This document shows, one piece after another, positions 33,548 through 44,058 of a DNA stretch of 64,000 bases (within the stretch, counting starts at the first letter, position 1; each line of letters opens with the position of its first letter). The translations under genes were made by a program, and so were the position numbers. The stretch is taken from the NCBI GenBank assembly GCA_013423325.1, contig BLJB01000056.1, positions 158,183-222,182 of the forward strand, in the 5' to 3' direction. The notes beneath the pieces are model-generated. The model was not told where the DNA came from. It made no database searches and saw nothing but the letters and a program-made list of their open reading frames with translations. The stretch is from Usnea hakonensis (lineage: Eukaryota; Ascomycota; Lecanoromycetes; Lecanorales; Parmeliaceae).

Positions 33548-34415
33548 CTATTTGTTATGTATCAAGAAAGTCCTGAAACTATCCCAGCGATCTGAGTCCA
33601 CGTATCTGAACGCCAAGCGTCAGTCTCAGTATCATCGGTCTAGTGCAGGTGCAGGTCACTTACATATACTGCATACTGCTTCTCAGACTCGGTTGGATGG
33701 TAGACGGATACCATCTGAAGATCCACATCACCGATGCCCAGCTTAAACTTGCAAAGACTGGCCACGCATTGGCCTCCACATTCTCTCTTAGGTTTCTTCC
33801 CATTCCCAGCCCTCCCTGACTTCTCCTCTGTATTGTCAGCTTGGCAAGGGCAAGCATGACTCGGGCGAAGACGTAGATGACAATCTGCTGGTTGACGCTG
33901 CTCTGGATGCCACGGCCGAAGACGGTGTAGCCGCCTATCAAACCAGCAAGGAAGGTATCAAATGAGCGTTCTTTTCCCGTGGGGGACGTACGGCGAAGAC
34001 AGATCATAGAGAATTTGTAGACCATAGCAAAGGTGGCTAGGTTGCGGGCATGAGTGCGGGTAGCTTTGTATATGAGCCGAAACTTTTCTCGAAGACTGTT
34101 GATCTGTCAGATTGAGTAAAGAACCTTGAAGAGGAACGAGAACCTACGAGCCAGAGCGGAATAGGAAGACCATGCTATGAGAAAGAGCTTTCAGTAATCG
34201 CGTGCAGTTGGGGCGTATGCAAAGGTGCCGCTCTTACACAAGTGCATGAGGAAATCGGACTTTGGCCCCGTAGACGGCACCATTGCGGGCTGCTTTGACG
34301 AGAGCCAAGTAGTCGGCATATTGAGGATTGAGGATTATGCTATTGACCGTCTCCTGTGCATTGTTAGCAACGGGCGACTGACATGATAGAGGAGAGGCAC
34401 TTTGACTACTTCCAT
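33548..34415 (-). CDS. PXMP4: Peroxisomal membrane protein 4 (PMP4/PMP24, Tim17-like family)
   Basis: A small integral peroxisomal membrane protein. Five exons are predicted: 34415-34410, 34353-34238, 34174-34148, 34095-33664 and 33605-33548, giving 212 aa, the size I recall for animal PXMP4. Characteristic segments are ILNPQYADYLALVKAARNG, SGSLREKFRLIYKATRTHAR, NLATFAMVYK, GLIGGYTVFG with SSVNQQIVIYVFARV, and a C-terminus YIYVDSDRWDSFRTFLIHNK. The first coding exon is only ATGGAA, joined by a 56-bp intron with a GCTAACA branch site; exon 3 is only 27 bp. Each junction is fixed by frame and by the family motif on both sides. The gene is read toward the DUF7918 gene in the same direction. Confidence 0.87.
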
Positions 34416-35016
34416 GGCAGGTTGCTTAGGAAGCCGCGCACACGGCGCGGACTTGAGGAGACTGATATGGGTATGTCTTGCGGATCATTTCCTCTGTTGT
34501 GAGGAGAAGTAGTTGGATGGGGAAGAAAGGCGCAACAATTGGCTCTTTTGACTTGTGGGAAGAGTGGAGTTGCAAAATACTTAGGTAGGACAGACCTCGG
34601 CATGAACCTTCCAGTCTAGCCCACCCCTGACCCCCATTTTACGACTTCCAAAATCTACTCTGTGGTTTGTTAAATGTGGAGACTGCGATCGATACTACAG
34701 TTGTAGTCCGGGAAGAGGTACACATCTTCAGCCGATCAAATTGCAAGGGTTCAAGAGCACTGGAACGGTATGGGTGTGAAGTCTTGCTCCGTTTCCTGGC
34801 TTGCTATAGCAATTTTTCCAACGGCCATCGTAAATCGTACCATTGACAAAGACTTGGCTATATTACATACACCGAAGTTGGGTTTCTTTCCCAAACATGT
34901 TCATCATATCCTACTTCCCGGCATCCATTATTACACTGGCCGGCAGAGCAAACACCTCATGAAAATAATGAGAGATGGAGAATGCAACCGCCTCCTCTGC
35001 GAATACTCGTTCCCGT
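34416..35016. other. Intergenic region
   Basis: About 600 bp between the PMP4 start and the end of the next minus-strand gene. No gene is supported. Confidence 0.5.
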
Positions 35017-37548
35017 CTATTCTTCATCTAATTGCATCATCTCGTTCATACCAGACCAAGTCGTTGATTGAAATGCAGGGAGACTTGGCAAATCTGAAAA
35101 CAAACTTCCGCACAAACTGGAAGAAGGACGAGAGTCGAACAAGGCAAAGTCAGCGGCGGGCTTCCCGGCGTTAGTGGCGAAATCTTCGTAACCGTCGTCG
35201 ACAACCTCATTGTGGTAGGGCGAGTAGAGCATCTGGTTGCCTTGAGCTCCAGGAGAGAGCTTAAGGTTTGTGGCGTCGAGGGGCTCTTCTACGGAGATGG
35301 AGGGATTCCGGCCATAGGTATTGAGAGGTCGGGTCTCCATCGACGACGGTGAAGTGGTATCAAGTTGGATGTTCATGGAAGTGAGGTCTAGATTGCTAGA
35401 ATTCAGGCTCAGATTGTTCCAGTCAAAAGTGCCACCAAAAAGTGGTTCCATCTCGTAGGATGAAGGAGCTGATGGTGCGGTTGTGAGAGAGTCCATCGAA
35501 AGTCGATGAGAGTTTGGGGCATAGGACTGTGGAGTGAGGCGATTGTAAGGATCACTCCAGCTGACTGCGGGTTCATATGGGGTCATCGGCTCATTCACGC
35601 CTAGAGGAGGTGACTCGATATTTGACATATGGCTGGACCTGTCCCCAGGAGATCCGTTCCCCGAGGGTGGCATGCTATAGTGACTCATGTAGGGGCTAGA
35701 TGACTCCCTGCCGAATTCCGAACCAGAGGCGTCGAAAATGTACGAATTTGGTGTGGCGATCTGGGGAGTTGGCGGCGATTTGCCAGTTTTGGATGGTTTC
35801 TTTCCGCTCTTGCCGTTGTTCTTGGACCGAACATAAGCCCAGCCATGGGCCTTCTCCATGTGCTGTTTGCAATTGCTCTCGCGTTTGCTCTCGTAGGGGC
35901 AAGGGTGGTACTGGCACTTGTACATGCTGGGGGCCATGGAGTGCTTGTCGTTGACGTGGCGGTCTCGCTCCTTCTCCGTAGGCCATCCGTATTGAGAGTA
36001 TTTGCAGCTAGGCTCGTTGCACTTCCAAGGTCTCGAGTGAGTCTTCTCGTGCTTGGTCAGGTCGCAAGGGCGTTTGAACTCCTTGTCGCACTCACTGCAT
36101 CGTTGAGCTTGCTTGGCAGCCGCTTGTGCCGATTTGCGGCGTCGAGCCATAGAATAGTGCAGGTCGTCAGCTGGCCCTACCGCTTTGTCTGGCTCGACTA
36201 CTGCTCCGGTTCTTAACGAAATCGTCTGGCCATCTTTGACCCTCACGAGCTCAGCAGGACGGCCTGTGCGGCCCAACCCGCCGTGTAAGAGAATTTGTTC
36301 GTCGCTAGTGATATTTAGTATGATTATTTCACGGTCTTCAGAGCCGCAAACGTACGTAGAATAGGCAAGGTCCTCCTTTTCCTTTCCAGCTGCAGCCCTT
36401 TCTCTGGAGGCGGTAATCATTGCTGCGTATTGGCGAACCTGTTCGGTAAGGTCGAGAAAGTAACCGTTAGAATAAGGTCTGTCAGTCGGTCGTTGTAGAT
36501 CTGGTTCGTTGAGATGTTGAACAGTCGTGTGTAAACACTGGATCGACGTCTCGCAGAACTTGAGGAACGATGACCTAGATACGGAGTATCTCTTCACGCG
36601 GAAACCCAAAATATGAGCCGAACTCCTTTCCCAGACATGATTAGATCCACTTACAGGCGCCAGCCAGAGTATGACTTTTTCTAAATCTCGCAAGCACGTA
36701 ATCTGTTTCTGTCCCACACGGTAAGGGATGCTGTTGACGAGTTGGTGGAAGGCTTTGAGTTTCGGCTCTTTGGTGATGGGAACGATGATGTATCTCTGAA
36801 TTTGTTCGCAAGCGTATTCGCTCAGGGCATGCTGTGTTTGGACACGAGCATCGGAACCAGACGGGGCGTATCCGTTGATGCCAGACTGTACTCCCGTGTT
36901 GATGGACGACAGTGGTTTATCTCGTCTGCTGAAGTTGTCATCTGCTTGTGGGTAAGTCTTTGTTTTTGACGCTGAGATAAAGTAAGAATGGTGTCGCATA
37001 CCTGCATGCTCTCTAGACAAAGACTCTTCGACACTGGTGACTGAAGATCCCAGGCCACTGTCGGAAGTGTGGTGATGTGTTGCTCGATGTTGAGGCTTAG
37101 AAAATGATGGTTGATCGAGAGATTCGTCGACATCCATACAATCAGGGCCGTCGACGTGACCGCCAAGCATGAACCGAGGAACAGGAAGGTCCTCCTGACG
37201 GAGAGTCTCTTGACTGTCTGACGAGAACGATTCCAGCCCAGACAAACTGCGATCGACGACGCCTAGAAGCCGCTGCACACGATGTTCGCCATTGGCGACA
37301 GCATCCTCTAGATCTTTAGGGGATGTCGGCGACCTCCTGGATAGTAATGGTATATTTAGAATCGGGTCGTCATCGGATGAGGGTGACTTGGGAGAGTGGA
37401 AGGTAGCACTCTTCCTCAGCGGCAGGTTGGATTCGCGTAGAGAATATGTCGGGTAGGGTTGGCAGGTGGATGAAGGTTGGCAAGAGGGGGAGATGGGAGT
37501 GACTCGGGTTTTATAAGAGCGGCGAAGGTTTGGTTGTCCGGAAGTCAT
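35017..37548 (-). CDS. C2H2 zinc-finger protein with conserved N-terminal helical domain
   Basis: A putative transcription regulator. The continuous frame codes 843 aa, but two segments look like in-frame introns: 37001-36945 (or to 36942; donor GTATGC) and 36654-36592 (donor GTAAGT, 63 bp). Removing the second joins LAP to RYSVSRSSFLKFCETSIQCL, a smoother sequence. The protein would then be about 802 aa. A helical domain at about residues 240-400 (ACEQIQRYIIVPITKEPKLK and KFCETSIQCLHTTV) precedes the fingers, as in a conserved ascomycete C2H2 group. The C2H2 block starts near residue 483 of the continuous frame (CSECDKEF...HEKTH, CNEPSC...HVNDKH, CQYHPC...HMEKAH) and is followed by a Ser/Pro-rich tail. 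I do not assign a named orthologue. Confidence 0.87.
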   Translation of the reverse strand: MTSGQPNLRRSYKTRVTPISPSCQPSSTCQPYPTYSLRESNLPLRKSATFHSPKSPSSDDDPILNIPLLSRRSPTSPKDLEDAVANGEHRVQRLLGVVDRSLSGLESFSSDSQETLRQEDLPVPRFMLGGHVDGPDCMDVDESLDQPSFSKPQHRATHHHTSDSGLGSSVTSVEESLSREHAGMRHHSYFISASKTKTYPQADDNFSRRDKPLSSINTGVQSGINGYAPSGSDARVQTQHALSEYACEQIQRYIIVPITKEPKLKAFHQLVNSIPYRVGQKQITCLRDLEKVILWLAPVSGSNHVWERSSAHILGFRVKRYSVSRSSFLKFCETSIQCLHTTVQHLNEPDLQRPTDRPYSNGYFLDLTEQVRQYAAMITASRERAAAGKEKEDLAYSTYVCGSEDREIIILNITSDEQILLHGGLGRTGRPAELVRVKDGQTISLRTGAVVEPDKAVGPADDLHYSMARRRKSAQAAAKQAQRCSECDKEFKRPCDLTKHEKTHSRPWKCNEPSCKYSQYGWPTEKERDRHVNDKHSMAPSMYKCQYHPCPYESKRESNCKQHMEKAHGWAYVRSKNNGKSGKKPSKTGKSPPTPQIATPNSYIFDASGSEFGRESSSPYMSHYSMPPSGNGSPGDRSSHMSNIESPPLGVNEPMTPYEPAVSWSDPYNRLTPQSYAPNSHRLSMDSLTTAPSAPSSYEMEPLFGGTFDWNNLSLNSSNLDLTSMNIQLDTTSPSSMETRPLNTYGRNPSISVEEPLDATNLKLSPGAQGNQMLYSPYHNEVVDDGYEDFATNAGKPAADFALFDSRPSSSLCGSLFSDLPSLPAFQSTTWSGMNEMMQLDEE

Positions 37549-38880
37549 CCTAATTGGTCAGGTGGATCCCACACCTGAATGACTCGTACTTTTAGAAGCG
37601 AAGAATTAGCAAGAGAAGCGTGAATTTTGCATTTCTGAATATGACTCACAATTCTGCTCTTTCAAATCTTGGCGATAAGAATATCAAGTCCTTTTCTGAT
37701 CCAGCCAAATCAGGAGTCGCTTTTTGGATGCCACGCGATCTTGTATGCTTGATACGTCTGCTGGAGTTGGCGATGATGCTCTCGGGGTTTCCTTTCTCAG
37801 ATGATGCAGAAACATGCAGGCTTCCAGGCTATGGAAGGAGAGATGAATAGCAATTGATTCAGGATGTAAATGAGAAGCGTGGAAAATTAGATGATGCTAT
37901 GGTAGCGAAGCTGCAGGATGGAAGGGGGGCTCAGTAAAGAAAAGACGTCGGTGAGGTGGGCTGTGCACGAGCTGAGGAGAGCCTTGCGAGGTGACCGCGA
38001 TACTTATTTTGCTCACAACGACAAAGTCAGATAAAATGAAAGCATTTTAAGAGACGGCGTTGCTATCTTCGTTCTTGATTCATGAAGTGACAATGAGGTT
38101 GAATGAGATGGAAGGGAAGGGAGACGTGTTGATTTGAAGTGGTGATGAAGCTCTAGGCAGCAGTGACAGATGAGGATGACTATTTTACTCCGTACTTTAC
38201 CCGACTTACCTTAGCCCCGTGCCCGTTCAGCCTTAAGGTACTCAGCCAATGAAAAGATGGCGGAACTTTTGAAAAACGAGGAGCCGACTCCGCGTGACTG
38301 TGACCCTCCATGCTTCTTTTTTGTACCACGGTACCGCTAGCTTATCGCGCACTCAGCAGTCACCACAATCGTTGAGGTACCAGTAGTAGCACCAACTTAT
38401 TACTTTATTCTTACCCGGACGACTGATAGACTGACCAACTCTACAAAACAACTACAAGCAAAAGCCTCTTCGAATTGCTTTCTACGCATCGACTCCTTCC
38501 CACGGCTCAATGACACATTTTTTTGAGCCAGTCTCCACCAATGAGGCTGCATATCTTCTATCTCGGCGCTCGCCTGTTCCCTTCCTGGTCTCTTGACACT
38601 TCCGATGTTCCCTTCTTTCCAGCTCTTACCGACATCTAGACACTATTGTTGTGGCCCAATATTGATAAGATGCCACACCATATCATTGTGCACTCGTCAT
38701 TCTTTGCAGGATCTGTGTCTCGGCAGAACAAGGATATTGATCCTTCTGACCCTATTATTATCCAATGAAAACCATGGCGAGCATAGCTGGCAGGACGGCG
38801 CTGAGAAAGCAAGCAGGCTCACTCACCGTCTCGTATCACTATCCTATTAGCTAACGCTTCTTCTTCTTCTGCTGGAATAT
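37549..38880. other. Intergenic region with GGTA/TACC island
   Basis: About 1.3 kb upstream of the C2H2 gene. It carries a motif island near 38190-38240 and a GGTACC site at 38330. A plus-strand open frame at 38593-38850 has no supporting features. Confidence 0.45.
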
Positions 38881-39640
38881 CTAAATCTCGTCTTCGCAGT
38901 CTTCGGGTCCAGTGTACGCAATCCAACACCTTCTCTTGTTTGCGTGTTCACCCCAAGAAGTCAGAGCCTCTTGAAACCTGGCAAGAGTGGCAAGGTCATG
39001 CCCGAGACGCCAACAGACAAACACTCTCGTTCCGTAATATTGTTGGCGTTCCAAGAAAGCTTCACTTTTCGATCCCATCCTTTTGTTTGGTTCTGCAAGC
39101 TAGACCCTGATGCCAAACGTCTGATTGTTCCTCGAAAGATTGTTTCCCCGCCTCAGATATGACGCAGTAACGCAGTGGAAATATCGACCCTCGAAGTCTA
39201 CTATTTCCACTATGCAAGCGGGTGTTATTGGTAATCATTGGCTCTTCATTCTTTTTTATGCACCTTCGAAATTCCTCAATATTGATACAGTGGAATGAGC
39301 TGCTTTCTTCGATAACCACGTCACCCAGGGTATATTGGCGATGCAAAGGTCGCACTCAGGCCAGAACAAGCTTTTTGTTCGGCTTATTGCAGTCCAACCT
39401 GTTTCGAAGATCTTTGATATAGTACAGTTGATGATTTCTACCTTCCGATCTACGCATAAGTTTGCCTGTGCACTTGCAGAGCGTGTTTCTTCCAAGGACC
39501 CAGAAGTGCAATGGGCTTTCAGATTTATGGACAGCTTTGACCACGAAATAGACAGTGGATTTGCCTTTTTTCCTGTACTCTGAAGACTTTTCACTATTTA
39601 CTAAGTATGTGGTCAGAGTTGAGCGCCGAAACTTCAAGAT
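38881..39640 (-). pseudogene. Decayed or multi-exon minus-strand coding relic
   Basis: One minus-strand frame runs from about 39640 to 39062, interrupted by a single TGA at 39358-39356, and reads like protein on both sides (KSTVYFVVKAVHKSESPLHF before, GDVVIEESSSFHCINIEEF after). A second frame from 39078 to 38881 continues with RVFVCWRLGHDLATLARFQ and ends CEDEI. The upstream frame lacks an ATG before residue ~60 and begins just after a TAG. A 46-bp removal could join the last two parts, but its donor GTCTAG is poor. Either this is a gene with introns that I cannot place, or a decayed copy. No domain is recognised. Confidence 0.3.
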
Positions 39641-39929
39641 CTATATGATAGCGATATTGATAGTTATGGTGAATGATTATCATAGGAAATACGCACACAT
39701 GGTGCACTAGTCTGGCTTAGTCATAAGAATTCATTTACCTTACGTAAGGTGTTTACCTATGTCGCGTCGCGTTATTTTCGATATTATGTCGATTAGGTCT
39801 TCTACTGGAACCCATCATTCATCTCATGATCTCGCTATCCTCAAAATCCTAGCGGACTAGTAGTATCCCCTTAGTCCAATCCTACTTCATCTACACCAGC
39901 CAGTTTGCTATCATATTGGTTCTCCAGAT

Positions 39930-41022
39930 ATGGCCTATCGAGGCGATCCATTCCAATCTACAATGGCAGCACGCTCGAATGAGGCGCACATCCCAAACCC
40001 TGCCACAAGCAACCTTTCGTCACCGGCATGGTTTTCACGCTCTCAATTCATACGACCACGCAGCTAACCCATCTACAGTCCAGCGATGGCTCAACACCCT
40101 CCAACCGCTCTCTTAGCTTACCTCTCGTAAGCCAAGTGTCAAGAAATGTAGCGCAATTGCTGATGATGAGCAGGCTCCAGTCTCTACCAATATTGCAACC
40201 TCTAAGCGCCCTTTCTCAGCGATAGAGTCACTGTCCGATTCGGACAACAGCGATAACTCAGATGACGACTCAGATGACGACTCAGATGACGACTCAGATG
40301 ACGACTCAGATGACGCTCCCGTAACGGAAAACTGCGACGCGATACGACGCAAAATCAATAAGCTAATCAACAGTGGAGAAATCAAGGTCACAGAGTTCCA
40401 GCGAGCCTGCAATATCAATAGCAATTCCTATGGAAGGTTTATGAAACTGAAAGGTCCATACGCGGGAGACATGAATCAAACGTATAAAGCAGCTTTCAAA
40501 TTCTTCGAACGTCGAAAGCGGGCTGGGATAAAGGAGCCTGCCAAGAAGAAAATCAAGAAGGACGAGGAGAGTCGAAAGCTCGATGTCTCGGGCGTTGAGC
40601 TTGAGGGAGCTGATGACGACTCCATCCCCGTATACGATACCTGTGATGACATCCGTCGAAAAATCGCGGCGTATCTCCGTGAACCCAATGTCACGCAAGC
40701 CGGCTTCCTACGCGAGCTTGCAAAGACGTTCTCGGACCCATCTGTAAAGTTGCAATCGAAGCAGCTCAAGGACTTTCAGACCAAGAAGGGTCCCCTGGAG
40801 GGACAGACCTCTCGAGTCTATTATGCAGCATATGTTTTCTTTGAAAAACAAAGACTCCAGCAAAGAAAGCCCAAAAGTAAGAAGAGAGAAGAGAATGAGA
40901 AGGTATGGGCCCGCGAAGGAGGTATTGATACCAAGCGAAGGCAAGGCAGTATTTATTGCACTGCTGGAGCACAGCCATACATGGATATATATGGGAAGAC
41001 TCATATTGCTAGGAGGTTTTGA
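39930..41022 (+). CDS. Protein with two DUF7726 copies and an acidic repeat, 330 aa
   Basis: Exons are 39930-40030, 40084-40126 and 40174-41022; introns of 53 and 47 bp have CTAAC and CTGATG branch-like sites. After a Ser-rich N-terminus comes an Asp/Ser repeat (SDDD units, about residues 75-95), then two homologous modules: CDAIRRKINKLINSGEIKVT from about residue 102, and CDDIRRKIAAYLREPNVTQ from about residue 205, each followed by an F-x-R-E/A helix and a conserved K/Q-x-YKAAFKFFE or RVYYAAYVFFE segment. A Lys-rich linker separates them. This is the pattern I associate with the fungal DUF7726 domain, which is thought to be DNA-binding-like; function is not established. The C-terminal ~40 residues after KPKSKKREEN are unrelated to the modules. 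Confidence 0.82.
40261..40314 (+). repeat. 12-bp coding minisatellite (4.5 units)
   Basis: Perfect tandem units of GATGACGACTCA inside the DUF7726 gene, encoding Asp-Asp-Asp-Ser repeats. Perfect nucleotide identity among units points to recent expansion or ongoing slippage. Confidence 0.93.
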
Positions 41023-41690
41023 GGAGTCCGACGTGTACCTATAGTAATTTCGGTTTAATTCCACTTGAATGAAAGTCTTGAATCAGGAACAGCGCCGATT
41101 TGCTCCTGCCTTCAAGAACCATTAACACTGACATCGTAAGGTTACCAAATGAAGAGGCAACGGATACATGAAACCGCCACCGAAGAGTCGTACTCGGACC
41201 TCCGGCTGAGCATCAGGTTTGACCGTTACGAATTAGGCGCCTAATGGTCATGACCTGGAGATCCGTACACTGCCCTGAAACGTTGCTGCTTTGAACGATT
41301 CGAGTTTCGCCCCTTTGATTGGCTGACAGCCCTTTGGACGTTGCAAGTCTTGGCGGTAGACGTTTCATTTGTCCGAGGAGTCATTATCATTGTTCTTGAC
41401 TCTGGCCATATTATTGTCTGAGCAAATTTATTTGTATCCCATTCTTGTTTTGGAATCGTTTATTTATGTCAAACCTGATTCTTTGTCTTTGTTCTCGACA
41501 CTTTTCCTTGACCACGGCGTCAGAGGCTCCTTTTTGTCAATGTTGCCACAGAATACAATTGTTTTGGATTAACATCGTTAAATAGAAGATCACTTCTTGC
41601 TTTGAGAACATTTTATTATATCGAATATCTTCACAATACATACAACTGTCGTCAGACATCATCAAGACTCCATCAAAACAATCATAAGCC
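41023..41690. other. Intergenic region, promoter of the secreted-protein gene
   Basis: About 670 bp. The last 100 bp are AT-rich and then CA-rich before the ATG at 41691. No gene is supported. Confidence 0.5.
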
Positions 41691-42305
41691 ATGTTCTTCA
41701 CTCACCTCATAGCGCCAGCGGCGCTGGCGCTGCTCATCACCTCCGTTGCGTCTCTCAATGAGTCTCAACTTGTCTCCATAGCACCCAAATCTTCTTCTTG
41801 CTCCTCCGCCCCCTTCCCTAAGGAGTGCCGCACCGCTGCCCAAGCTGTTGGGCCCATCAGCGCCTCGTTCGTGACCTACAACGTCACCACCCCAGCTGAG
41901 CAAGCCGCAATACTCTCCACCATGGCGTTTGAGTCAGGCGAGTTCCAGTACCAAATCAACCATTACCCGGGGACTCCTGGTCAGGGTACGCGCAACATGC
42001 AATCCCCAAAGTACAATCTCATGTACGCGCAATCAATCCCAGCACTGGCCCCCTACCTCAATCAGATTCAAACATCAAATGTAACGGCCGTCCTCGACCT
42101 TCTCATTCAGTACACGAACTATGACTTCGGCAGCGCGGCATGGTTCTTGACTTCCCAATGCTCGGAGAGTGTCAGGAGTCAATTGCAGAGCGGGAGCACA
42201 GCTGGCTTCAGCGCGTATATCGGTTGCATTGGGACGACCGAGACGAGCGACAGGGATGCCTATCATCAGCGAGCAATGACTGCACTAGGGGTCGCGGCCT
42301 CGTAG
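41691..42305 (+). CDS. Small secreted protein, 204 aa, possible lysozyme-like fold
   Basis: An uninterrupted gene. The first ~21 residues form a clear signal peptide (basic-free start, then APAALALLITSVAS). The mature part has four Cys (SSSC, KEC, SQC, IGC), enough for two disulfides, and two N-glycosylation sequons (NVT). The segment MAFESGEFQYQINHYPGTPG followed by a Gln/Asn/Arg-rich patch and NLMYAQSIPALAPYL resembles the active-site surroundings of lysozyme-like secreted fungal proteins, with the Glu of FESGEF as the candidate catalytic residue; this is from memory of the look of the family and is not certain. It is likely extracellular. Its last 21 bp overlap the end of the gene on the other strand. 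Confidence 0.85.
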   Translation: MFFTHLIAPAALALLITSVASLNESQLVSIAPKSSSCSSAPFPKECRTAAQAVGPISASFVTYNVTTPAEQAAILSTMAFESGEFQYQINHYPGTPGQGTRNMQSPKYNLMYAQSIPALAPYLNQIQTSNVTAVLDLLIQYTNYDFGSAAWFLTSQCSESVRSQLQSGSTAGFSAYIGCIGTTETSDRDAYHQRAMTALGVAAS

Positions 42306-43789
42306 TGATGATGAAGGAACAGGGCTCCAGCGGTCCAGCAGGCCGACGTTCCAGTCGCTGTGAGTTCTTATGGATTGCGGGAGGATGTTTGTGCTCGTTT
42401 CCAAGCTTGTTTGAAGTATTTTCAGTGCATAAAGAGGTAGATTGAGTTCTTCAATTTTAATACTATTTTTTCCAAGTATCGCAGCTGGATCCGCAACAGT
42501 GCTGTAGAGGATTTTCATTGCGCGTTGCGTTGGCTTCGTAGAAGTCGAGTATGTGAGATCAGGGGTGAAGGCCCAGAGCTGTTTGGCTGTAAGCAAGGAT
42601 GCATGCATTTGGCAGAGGTTTTGAGTAACCACCTACTAGCAAAGCTATCTTTGAATTCTCAGCGTCGCCTGCAATGGCTAAGAATTTATAGGCCCCTAGA
42701 TCATCAATCAATGCCAAGAGCTGTGCGCTCACGATCTCCTGAACCGAGCATGTTTCCCATTCGGATGCTCTCGAGCGTTGCAGGGCCACGCTCCACTTGA
42801 ACAGCCGAAGAGAGTATCTGTCTTTCTCGTCCCCAATACCAACATTTTCACGGCATGAGCTACAATGGAGAAGTCCTCGATTATCTGTAGTCTGGAAGAA
42901 TATTAGTGTTTGTACCTTCTAATTTATCTTGTAGTGCTCATTGGTCTTCAGAGCCACTCAATGAAATATAGAGGCTTTTCGTGAGAATACAGCAATCGTC
43001 AGAGACGAGGTCACCCATCTGCCATCATGGATGCAAAGGGTAACTCAAGCACTGATTGACTGTGCTGTTCGGGGTTTCTCTAGGGCAATTGTATCGGCGA
43101 CCTTGCCATGGAACCGAGGTCTCGGATGCAGGCCTCCTTCTTGGTACCCTTTTCCGACGCGCCGAATACATTCGCAGATATAGGAAGAGAGATTTGTCTA
43201 CCTCAAGGCCAATACAATCGACGGAAGAGACAAGAAAATGGCTAACGTCCACAAGCCCAGTGCCTGCGGTGGGACCTAGAATATTAGCTGCTGCGTAACC
43301 TTTACTGCTACCAGCGTTTTCATCATCCGCGGTATTGGCGCTGGGTTTGTGGCAATGCCAAAAGTCCATCATTTCTGCCCAACCAGCGCTGGGAAGATGC
43401 TTCCAAACGTTGACAGATTTAACCAGCAAAAATCCGCACGATTTACAAGCGACGTACGTTTGAGGTGTCAGTCCCAATGCTGGCCATGGATCGCTGCAAC
43501 TGGGGGCTTGCTTGACTTGGGTTGAAAGTCTAGCAGTGTCACTGATGGCAAGGCGGAGAGATAGCTCCTTGGCGGAGGTCGAATGGATCTTCAAATTTTC
43601 ACAGTCGACTACCGGACATGGTAGCTCTATGATGGCCTCTTCATCCTCATGCCACAATGTCAGCGTTCTCCGATCATCACTTAGCCAAATGCGCGTTTTT
43701 TTACTGCAGTTGGATGGCAGTATCGCGACGAGGCTGATTTGGCGGATGTTGAGTAGCAGCTCCGCATAGAGATAGATGGACGACAACAT
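42285..43789 (-). CDS. UBE3D/Ipa1-type (HECT_2 domain) E2-binding protein
   Basis: Family members bind a ubiquitin-conjugating enzyme (UBE2C-binding UBE3D in animals) and, as Ipa1 in yeast, affect mRNA 3'-end processing. Predicted exons are 43789-43202, 42891-42633 and 42586-42285, giving 382 aa. Diagnostic pieces are CKSCG near residue 115, the motif LPSAGWAEMMDFWHCHKP at residues 132-149, GLVDVSHFLV, a second Cys pair HCSSC at 206-209 with the typical YSLRLFKWSVALQR, and WAFTPDLTYSTS with VGLLDRW near the C-terminus. The first intron is 310 bp, long for this window; a hidden small exon inside it cannot be excluded. The ATG at 43789 is preferred because the frame upstream has no ATG. The stop codon lies inside the coding end of the opposite-strand secreted-protein gene. 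Confidence 0.85.
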
Positions 43790-44058
43790 TGGGCCGATGG
43801 GAGTCGTCGTTATGCTTCGGTACAATGCATGTCATCTGACAGATAAAGTGCAGTCCCAATGCCCTCCGTTCCACACGGTGATATGATAAAAGTAATCATG
43901 GCAAAAGCGGTTTAGTGTAGAGTGTCGATCTCCCGTCTTGAAATGAGGGGGAGATGGTGGGGAAGTTTCTTGTCAAGCCTTTACATCTTATCTTCGTTTT
44001 CAGTATTCTTCACGGCAAGGATAAATCCATCATATGCTCACTTCGGTTGGATTTGACC
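43790..44058. promoter_or_regulatory. Compact bidirectional promoter
   Basis: 269 bp separate the start codons of the divergent UBE3D-like and questin-oxidase-like genes. Both promoters must lie here. An in-frame ATG at 43954 could extend the questin-oxidase-like protein upstream, which would shrink the spacer to 164 bp. No specific factor site is identified. Confidence 0.5.

Noticed and set aside
34355..34383. 29-bp intron option at the start of the PMP4 gene
   Set aside because: Too short; the 56-bp intron after ATGGAA has a good branch site and fits the family start.
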